From CAYMCQ01 sp964389025 (GTDB lineage: Bacteria; Verrucomicrobiota; Verrucomicrobiia; Limisphaerales; CAYMCQ01): 61,997 nucleotides of DNA. Location of the stretch: the NCBI GenBank assembly GCA_964389025.1, contig CAYMCQ010000017.1:1-61997 (forward strand), written 5' to 3'. The position numbers and the translations under genes were made by a program. How positions within the stretch are numbered: the first letter of the stretch is position 1; each line of letters opens with the position of its first letter. Below the pieces are notes generated by a model. That model searched no databases. It was given only the letters and a program-made list of their open reading frames with translations, and had not been told where the DNA came from. Positions 56,285 to 61,997 of this stretch are shown here, piece after piece.

Positions 56285-57529
56285 TTAAATTAAAATCCCC
56301 GCGATGGTCGCCGTGATGTAACTCGCCAGCAAGCCGCCAATCATCGCGCGCACGCCGAGTTTGGCGAGATCGGCGCGGCGATTTGGAGCCAGCGAGCCGA
56401 TGCCGCCGATCTGAATGGCGATGCTGGAAAAATTTGCGAAGCCGCACAACGCGTAGGTCGCGAGGATGTGGCTGCGGGGGTCGAGCGTGGCCGTGAGTTT
56501 GCTCAAGCTCAAGTAGCCGATGAATTCGTTGAGCACGATGCGTTCGCCTAGCACGCCGCCGATGGCGACGCAATCTTTCCCCGGCACGCCCATCAGCCAC
56601 GCGAACGGCGCGTTCACCCAGCCGAAAACAGTCTGCAACGGCGCCTCGGCATGAACCCCGAATGGCCGCAAGCCAAGTCCGAGAAGATAATTCGCCAGCG
56701 CCACCACCGCCACGAATGCGATCAACATCGCCATGACATTGATCGCGAGCATCATTCCTTCGCTTGCGCCGCGACAGAGTGCGTCAAGGCCGTTCGCGGT
56801 GTCGCGCGGAATTTTTGCCGAGGCTCCGGCGGCGGTTTCGCTTTTTTCAGTCTCCGGAAACATGACTTTCGCAATGAGCAGCGCGGCGGGCGCGCTCATC
56901 ACCGACGCGGTGAGCAGATGTCCGGCAGAAATTCCGAACGAGACATACGCCGCCAGCACGCCGCCAGCGATGGTCGCCATGCCGCCGGTCATGAGCGCGA
57001 GGATTTCGCTGCGGGTCATCGTCGCAAGATACGGGCGGATGACGAGCGGCGCTTCGGTCTGGCCCATGAAAATGTTCGCCGCCGCCGCGAGACTTTCGCT
57101 GCCGCTGGTGCGCATGAGCCGTTGCATGACCCACGCCGTGCCGCGCACGACGAGTTGCAGGATGCCGAAGTGATAAAGGAGCGACGAGAGCGCCGCGACG
57201 AGAATGATCGTGGCCGTGACGGTGATGACGAAGATGAAGCCGTTGCCCGGACCAAGTTTTTCGCCAAGCAAAGCCGTGTTCGCCAGCGGACCAAAGACCA
57301 TTTGCGATCCCTTGTCCGCGAAACTGATGAGCTTGGTGACGGCGCGCTGAAAGAAATCAAACACCGCCGCGCCGGGCGACGTTTTCAAAATCAGCACCGC
57401 GAAGATGAATTGCAGCGCAAGCCCCCAGATGACGGTGCGCCATGGAAAAAGTTTTTTGTGCGAGGATATTGCCCACGCGACAGCCACAAAGACCACCAAG
57501 CCGAGCAAGCTGACGAGTTTGAGTTGCAC
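56285..57529 (-). CDS. Concentrative nucleoside transporter (NupC/CNT family)
   Basis: 414 residues, about ten hydrophobic helices. CNT signatures: FIFVITVTATIILVAALSSL, QTEAPLVIRPYLATMTRSEI, the gating GMATIAGGVLAAYVSFG, and the C-terminal IVLNEFIGYLSLSKLTATLD then ILATYALCGFANFSSIAIQI with the conserved NEF and FAN..S motifs. It imports nucleosides with sodium or protons through the inner membrane. Normal length. Gene stands alone between aminotransferase and tRNA-Asn. Confidence 0.93.
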   Translation of the reverse strand: MQLKLVSLLGLVVFVAVAWAISSHKKLFPWRTVIWGLALQFIFAVLILKTSPGAAVFDFFQRAVTKLISFADKGSQMVFGPLANTALLGEKLGPGNGFIFVITVTATIILVAALSSLLYHFGILQLVVRGTAWVMQRLMRTSGSESLAAAANIFMGQTEAPLVIRPYLATMTRSEILALMTGGMATIAGGVLAAYVSFGISAGHLLTASVMSAPAALLIAKVMFPETEKSETAAGASAKIPRDTANGLDALCRGASEGMMLAINVMAMLIAFVAVVALANYLLGLGLRPFGVHAEAPLQTVFGWVNAPFAWLMGVPGKDCVAIGGVLGERIVLNEFIGYLSLSKLTATLDPRSHILATYALCGFANFSSIAIQIGGIGSLAPNRRADLAKLGVRAMIGGLLASYITATIAGILI

Positions 57530-57610
57530 TGGCGAAGGTTATGCCAAGCAAGCGCATGGAAGTCGAGCGGAGAGAAAAGCAATTTTCCCCCGGTTTTGCG
57601 GCCAAAACAG

Positions 57611-57638
57611 TTGACGTAGCGGGCGGCTGTTGTAAATT
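57611..57638 (+). promoter_or_regulatory. Probable promoter of tRNA-Asn
   Basis: TTGACG (57611-57616) and TAAATT (57633-57638) with 16 bases between, about 15 bases before the tRNA 5' end. Confidence 0.6.
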
Positions 57639-57653
57639 TTGCAGCCCTCGGCT

Positions 57654-57728
57654 TCCAGAGTAGCTCAATGGTAGAGCGCGCGGCTGTTAACCGTGATGTT
57701 GTAGGTTCGAGCCCTACCTCTGGAGCCA
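57654..57728 (+). tRNA. tRNA-Asn (GTT)
   Basis: 75 nt with encoded CCA. Acceptor TCCAGAG pairs with CTCTGGA; D arm TAGCTCAATGGTAGAGC; the anticodon loop CTGTTAA gives GTT. Confidence 0.95.
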
Positions 57729-57820
57729 CTTTCATGTTTTTTCGATCAGACTGATCTTGAAATTTTCTAGGCTTCGCTTCCCGTCTCCGCTAAAAATTGC
57801 GCATCACATCACGTTGACCC

Positions 57821-60349
57821 ATGAAAAAAGCTTTTGCCGGGCTGTTTTGGCTGTTGATTGCGCTGGCTGGCGCGTTTGCGTATCTCACGCTCGCGCTGCA
57901 TCGCGGTGAGCCGCTGAACTCCGCTTACATTCTCGTTGCCGCGCTTTGTTCCTACGCCATCGGCTATCGCTTTTACTCGAAGTGGATCGCCGCGCGCGTG
58001 CTGGCGTTGGACGACCGCCGCGCAACGCCGTGCGAAGTCCACGATGACGGCAAGGATTTTTGCAAGACGAACAAATGGATCGTCTTCGGACATCACTTCG
58101 CGGCCATCTCCGGGCCGGGGCCACTCGTCGGGCCGGTGCTGGCGGCGCAATTCGGCTATCTGCCCGGCGCGCTTTGGATTTTGATCGGCGTGGTGCTCGG
58201 CGGCGCGGTGCAGGATTTTGTGATTCTCTTTTGCTCGATGCGGCGCAACGGAAAATCTCTCGGCCAGATGATCAAGGAGGAATTGAACACGCCCGCCGGC
58301 TACATCGCGCTCGTGGCGATTCTGGCCATCATCATCATCCTGCTCGCGGTGCTGGCGCTGGTGGTCGTCAACGCGCTCGCGGAAAGTCCGTGGGGGATTT
58401 TTACCGTCGCCGCCACGATTCCCATCGCGATGTTCATGGGCGGCTATATGCGATTCTGGCGCGTGGGAAAAGTTTTGGAGGCGTCGGTCATCGGGATCGT
58501 TTTGCTGCTGCTCGCGGTCTGGGGCGGGCAATTCGTCCACAGCCACGCGGAATGGTCGCAGCGGTTCACTTTCACCGCCGAACCCATCGCGTGGGCTATC
58601 GTCGTTTACGGACTTGCTGCGAGCATTCTTCCGATCTGGCTGCTGCTCGCGCCGCGCGATTACTTGAGCACGTTCATGAAGCTCGGCACGATTTTTCTGC
58701 TCGCGCTGGGAATTTTTCTGTTGCTCCCGCATTTGCACATGCCCGCGTTGACTCCGTTCGGCGCGACGGGCGACGGCCCGGTGTTCGCCGGAAAACTTTT
58801 TCCATTTTGTTTCATCACGATCGCGTGCGGCGCGATTTCCGGGTTTCACACGCTCATAGCCAGCGGCACGACGCCGAAAATCATCGGTCGCGAAAACCAC
58901 GCGCGCACCATCGGCTACGGCGCGATGTGCCTGGAATCGCTCGTGGCGATCATGGCGCTCATCGCCGCCTGCACGCTGGAGCCAGGCGTTTATTTAAGCA
59001 TGAACATGAAGGGATCACCTGACGAAGTGGTAAAGAAAGTTGCTGTCTCTGGGGCTCGGTGGGCCGGCGAAGTAAAAATCTATTACGACGCGGCACGCTC
59101 TTTCACCGAATCTGTTGATGTTCCGCTGGATGATATGGACAGAACAGTAGCAGCATTAAAGGCTCAATCTAAAGAGCCATATTCGGTGGATTACATTGAA
59201 GTTCCCGTCACTATTACTTCTGAGAAAATGGATAGGCTTGCGGAGAGGATTGGAGAAAAAACCTTATTTGGTCGAGTTGGCGGTGCGCCGACACTAGCTG
59301 TGGGCATGGCAAATATTTTTTCGCAGGCGTTTTACGGCAAAGGTCTAGGCTTGTGGTATCACTTCGCGATCATGTTCGAAGCGTTGTTCATTTTGACAAC
59401 GCTGGATGCCGGGACGCGAGTTGGCCGTTATCTATTGCAGGATTTCCTCGGTTACGTTTGGAAACCGCTCGGCGACACGAAGAAGTTTTCCGCGAACTTG
59501 CTGGCAAGCCTGCTGATGGTGAGCGCGTGGGGATATTTTCTGATTCAAGGCGTGCGCGACCCGCTCGGCGGAATCAATTCGCTCTGGCCGCTGTTCGGCA
59601 TCGCAAACCAAATGCTCGCAGCCATTGCGCTGTGTCTGGCAACAACGATTATTTTGAAGATGTCTCTTGGAGCGCCGAGCACCGGCTCGGCACGAACGTC
59701 CGAAAATCATCGAGCCGAGACAGTGCTCGGCGCTCCAAGACGTTCTCCCGCGCTCGCGCTCGTGACATTGATTCCGCTGGTTTGGCTGCTGTCAGTGACG
59801 TTCACGGCTGGGGTGCAGAAAATTTTCCATTCCGACCCGAAGATTGGATTCAACGCCGCTGCAGACGCCGCGCAAAAGAAGCGCGAACAGTTGCGAGGCA
59901 GTCTGGCTGATGTTTCAAGCGAGCAATTACCTGCTCGAAGCAATGAAATCGCGGAGCTTGCACGGCAGGTTTTGAATTTTAGGCTCGATGCATTTGTTGC
60001 GATGACTTTTCTGGTCTTGGTTTTAATCATTGTTCTCATCAGTATCCGTGAATGGATTTTGCTGCTCGCGCGAAAAAAACTTTCCGATTTGCATGAAACT
60101 GAACCGGTCTGGCTACCGCATTACGCGCTGGCGGAAACCAAGCCGCTCCATTTTTTCAGCATCATCGGGCTTGGGTTTGCATTGCTGAAGGAACTTTCCG
60201 GCGAAGCGCAGTTGGAACGGGCGCACAAGACGGCGGCTGTCTGCTGCCAGGAATCGGAAGCCGTGACCGTTTCCGACCGTGAGAAATCAAAACAGGTCTA
60301 TGATAAGGTCACGAAACAACGCTTCACCGGCGTAAGGAGATGTTGCTGA
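57821..60349 (+). CDS. cstA: Carbon starvation protein A (peptide/pyruvate transporter)
   Basis: 842 residues, longer than the usual 650-720. CstA proteins are many-helix inner-membrane importers of peptides or pyruvate. Family segments: GHHFAAISGPGPLVGPVLAA, QFGYLPGALWILIGVVLGGA, SGFHTLIASGTTPKII, GGAPTLAVGMANIF and FILTTLDAGTRVGRYLLQDF. Between ACTLEPGVYLSMNMKG and GGAPTLA, residues about 397-484 hold an acidic segment longer and more AT-rich than expected. A second insert, residues about 616-641 (SLGAPSTGSARTSENHRAET), is a palindromic repeat read as protein. Its stop overlaps the nadD start by one base. Confidence 0.9.
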   Translation: MKKAFAGLFWLLIALAGAFAYLTLALHRGEPLNSAYILVAALCSYAIGYRFYSKWIAARVLALDDRRATPCEVHDDGKDFCKTNKWIVFGHHFAAISGPGPLVGPVLAAQFGYLPGALWILIGVVLGGAVQDFVILFCSMRRNGKSLGQMIKEELNTPAGYIALVAILAIIIILLAVLALVVVNALAESPWGIFTVAATIPIAMFMGGYMRFWRVGKVLEASVIGIVLLLLAVWGGQFVHSHAEWSQRFTFTAEPIAWAIVVYGLAASILPIWLLLAPRDYLSTFMKLGTIFLLALGIFLLLPHLHMPALTPFGATGDGPVFAGKLFPFCFITIACGAISGFHTLIASGTTPKIIGRENHARTIGYGAMCLESLVAIMALIAACTLEPGVYLSMNMKGSPDEVVKKVAVSGARWAGEVKIYYDAARSFTESVDVPLDDMDRTVAALKAQSKEPYSVDYIEVPVTITSEKMDRLAERIGEKTLFGRVGGAPTLAVGMANIFSQAFYGKGLGLWYHFAIMFEALFILTTLDAGTRVGRYLLQDFLGYVWKPLGDTKKFSANLLASLLMVSAWGYFLIQGVRDPLGGINSLWPLFGIANQMLAAIALCLATTIILKMSLGAPSTGSARTSENHRAETVLGAPRRSPALALVTLIPLVWLLSVTFTAGVQKIFHSDPKIGFNAAADAAQKKREQLRGSLADVSSEQLPARSNEIAELARQVLNFRLDAFVAMTFLVLVLIIVLISIREWILLLARKKLSDLHETEPVWLPHYALAETKPLHFFSIIGLGFALLKELSGEAQLERAHKTAAVCCQESEAVTVSDREKSKQVYDKVTKQRFTGVRRCC
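59665..59740. repeat. 76-bp palindromic repeat within cstA
   Basis: Arms at 59665-59682 and 59723-59740 are perfect 18-bp inverted repeats (TCTTGGAGCGCCGAGCAC). The inner part continues with near-matching GGCTCGG / CCGAGCC blocks. It is translated in frame. Confidence 0.9.
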
Positions 60350-60924
60350 TGAAACTCGGTCTTTTCGGCGGCTCATTCGACCCGGTTCACACCGGGCACT
60401 TGCTCGTGGCGATGGCAGCGTGCGAGGAACTGGCATTGTCGCGGCTGTTCTTCATCCCGACGGCGCAATCACCATTCAAGCCGGAAAGCAGACCCGTGTC
60501 GGCGAATCATCGTTTGCAGATGCTGCGGCTTGCGCTGGTGGGAAAAACGAATTACGAAGTGGACGAGCAGGAAATCAGACGCGGCGGGATTTCCTACACG
60601 ATTGATACCGTGCGGGATTACGTTCGGCGTTTTCCGCTGGCGGAGATTTTTTATCTCATCGGCGCGGACAACGTGCCGATGCTGCCGAAGTGGCGCGAGG
60701 CAGATGAACTGGCAAGGCTTGTGGAATTTGTGGTCGTTCCGAGGCCAGGCGAAGCGGTCGTGAGCAGTTTGCCGCCGCAATTTCGTTTGTGCATCCTGAA
60801 AGGTTTCCCGCTGGCGCTGTCGTCGTCACAGATCCGCGAGCGGGTCAAGGCCGGTTTGCCGGTTGATAATCTGGTTCCGGCGGCGGTTGCGGAGGCGATC
60901 CGAAACAATCGGCTTTATCTTTGA
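60349..60924 (+). CDS. nadD: Nicotinate-nucleotide adenylyltransferase
   Basis: 191 residues from ATG 60349, which overlaps the cstA stop (TGATGA) and has AAGGAGA at good spacing; an upstream ATG at 60340 sits on that ribosome site. It makes deamido-NAD from nicotinate mononucleotide and ATP. GLFGGSFDPVHTGHL holds the HxGH nucleotidyl-transfer motif; FYLIGADNVPMLPKW and SSSQIRERV are the other family motifs. Followed by rsfS, a frequent bacterial pairing. Confidence 0.95.
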   Translation: MKLGLFGGSFDPVHTGHLLVAMAACEELALSRLFFIPTAQSPFKPESRPVSANHRLQMLRLALVGKTNYEVDEQEIRRGGISYTIDTVRDYVRRFPLAEIFYLIGADNVPMLPKWREADELARLVEFVVVPRPGEAVVSSLPPQFRLCILKGFPLALSSSQIRERVKAGLPVDNLVPAAVAEAIRNNRLYL

Positions 60925-60952
60925 GCGGCTTCACGTAATCTTTTCCCAGAAA

Positions 60953-61318
60953 ATGGATTCAAGAAAACTCGCCCAGCTTTGCCGGGAACTGGCAGACAAC
61001 AAAAAAGCGGAAAACATCGTCGTCCTCGACTTGCGGAAAATTTCCTCGGTGACGGATTACTTCGTGATCTGCTCTGGCACGAGCGAGCCGCATTTGCGGG
61101 CGATCACGGATGAGATTTATGACAAGCTGCACGAGGAGCAACACGTCAAGCCACGCGCGATTGACGGAACTTTGCACACGGCGTGGGTGGTGCTGGATTA
61201 TTTTGATGTCATCGTTCACGTGATGCGCGCCGACGTGCGCGAACACTATGACTTGGAAAGTCTTTGGGGCGACGCGACGCGCGTGAAACCGCGCAAGGCG
61301 GCGAAACAGGCGAAATAA
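60953..61318 (+). CDS. rsfS: Ribosome silencing factor RsfS
   Basis: 121 residues from ATG 60953 (MDSRKLAQLCRELADNKKAE); the frame opens upstream in nadD. RsfS (YbeB/Iojap) binds L14 and blocks subunit joining in starvation. Motifs: IVVLDLRKISSVTDYFVICS, GTSEPHLRAITDEIYDKL, WVVLDYFDVIVHVMRADVRE and YDLESLWGDA. Normal length, directly after nadD. Confidence 0.95.
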   Translation: MDSRKLAQLCRELADNKKAENIVVLDLRKISSVTDYFVICSGTSEPHLRAITDEIYDKLHEEQHVKPRAIDGTLHTAWVVLDYFDVIVHVMRADVREHYDLESLWGDATRVKPRKAAKQAK

Positions 61319-61369
61319 ACTTCGCGGAAAAATTTTGACGTGAAAGAGCGGCGGACTTTGCCGGTTCGG

Positions 61370-61699
61370 TCAGTCGGTCGGCGACGGTGCTTTGACCGGG
61401 ATTTCAGCCGAGGCTTTCACCATTTCATCAAGGATTTTTTTGAAATCCTCCAATCCCGGAGCGGGAATGATGATGGTGTCACGGCGTCCGCCGACGTCTT
61501 CGGTGATGCGAAGGAAGCGTCCACGCGGATTTTCCTTGAGCGCGAGTATGAAGGTCTTGCGTTCGATTTGAATTTTTTCCGTCTTGAGAGTGTCTTCCTG
61601 AACCGGCGGTTTGGGTGAAAAGCCGCCATAAGGACGGCTTCCGTAAGGTGATGGCCTATCATTAGAGATCATATTCTTCTTTGCAACCTGCGACGCCAT
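61370..61699 (-). CDS. PUR-alpha-like DNA/RNA-binding protein (DUF3276)
   Basis: 109 residues from ATG 61699 (MASQVAKKNMISNDRPSPYG); an alternative start is MISNDRP at 61672, and the frame is open to 61867 with an unlike extension. The core KTEKIQIERKTFILALKENP, RGRFLRITEDVGGRRDTIII and PAPGLEDFKKILDEMV is the single PUR repeat of bacterial DUF3276 proteins, which bind single-stranded nucleic acid. The Arg/Tyr/Gly-rich N-terminus is disordered. Convergent with rsfS. Role in the cell is not known. Confidence 0.85.
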   Translation of the reverse strand: MASQVAKKNMISNDRPSPYGSRPYGGFSPKPPVQEDTLKTEKIQIERKTFILALKENPRGRFLRITEDVGGRRDTIIIPAPGLEDFKKILDEMVKASAEIPVKAPSPTD

Positions 61700-61743
61700 T
61701 GCGCCCCAGTCATAACTATAACTTTCGACACTACTGATTTTTG

Positions 61744-61926
61744 TCAACCCTTGAATTTCGTCACACTCGAAAACCGATTCGAATCCACTTGACGAACAAC
61801 TGTCCGAAAGTAGGCACCCACACCGACGATGACAAGCAAATTTGCAAGCTGCGCTCCAGAATGCCATTTGCGCAAATGGTCACTAGCAGTCTGCTTCGTT
61901 TGCTCGCCAGCGCCGAGATATTTCAT
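61744..61926 (-). CDS. Possible small membrane protein
   Basis: A 60-residue frame (MKYLGAGEQTKQTASDHLRK) with one hydrophobic stretch (LANLLVIVGVGAYF). No ribosome site seen and no family recognised; it lies upstream of the PUR gene on the same strand near the window edge. Confidence 0.35.
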   Translation of the reverse strand: MKYLGAGEQTKQTASDHLRKWHSGAQLANLLVIVGVGAYFRTVVRQVDSNRFSSVTKFKG

Positions 61927-61997
61927 GCGGTGCAGTTCTTTAAAAGGGTGTTACGAAAGCCAAAGCGTGAAGCTTCGATTTCATTGGGTGTTTTGCG

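Noticed and set aside
40375..61997. Possibility that the accessory region is a prophage or integrative element
   Set aside because: No integrase, phage structural genes, relaxase or attachment repeats; only IS elements and remnants.

Overview
The window reads as a chromosomal segment of a Verrucomicrobiota bacterium, most likely near the Pedosphaera/Limisphaerales group. This is an inference from gene content: Tat-exported TIM-barrel sugar isomerases, a pseudopilin with a C-terminal DG motif, an N-acyl-D-amino-acid deacylase, secreted proteins with a shared 'STNL..W...FYR' C-terminal module, RHS-core orphans, a PUR-type DNA-binding protein and many small palindromic repeats. No marker gene was compared to a database.

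Layout. 1-1600: start of glyQS (minus, cut by the window edge), a Gfo/Idh/MocA oxidoreductase, a perfect 23-bp inverted repeat and tRNA-Ser(GGA). 1857-7102: an Ig-repeat secreted protein, a decayed PQQ-propeller remnant, then an ECF sigma factor, a small membrane protein and a beta-helix/RDD membrane protein forming one unit. 7177-16694: an amidohydrolase, a small locus of an orphan secreted RHS-core protein, a membrane protein and an ankyrin protein with a duplicated 51-bp leader, a transposase stub with a REP-like palindrome cluster, an EF-hand/PHP-type secreted hydrolase, a universal stress protein and a secreted protein. 16709-21618: pseudopilin, sugar isomerase, a nucleotidyltransferase with a small partner, mutY and rnhC.

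21608-36737 is the core information-processing block: tRNA-Thr, tuf, tRNA-Trp, tRNA-Ser(TGA), secE, nusG, rplK, rplA, rplJ, rplL, rpoB, rpoC, rpsL and rpsG. Three small AT-richer putative membrane-protein genes are nested between rplK/rplA, rplJ/rplL and rpoB/rpoC. fusA does not follow rpsG; a transposase remnant lies there instead.

36738-54937 is accessory: a response regulator with an internal duplication, a MetE-like protein, a second Tat sugar isomerase, an intact IS3-family element, a 1034-residue secreted carbohydrate-binding protein, a collapsed glycosyltransferase remnant, two near-identical LuxR-type response regulators separated by an IS3 remnant, and a four-gene unit TonB-dependent receptor - YfiR - histidine kinase - response regulator. 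A beta-helix secreted protein and a MASE1 remnant follow. 55118-61997 returns to housekeeping genes: class V aminotransferase, CNT nucleoside transporter, tRNA-Asn, cstA (with a palindromic repeat inserted in frame), nadD, rsfS and a PUR-family gene.

The most notable unexplained items are the small membrane genes inside the ribosomal/RNA polymerase operon, the RHS-core/ankyrin locus with its repeated leader, the 49-bp palindromic element seen near the two-component genes, and repeats that have become coding sequence in cstA and mutY.
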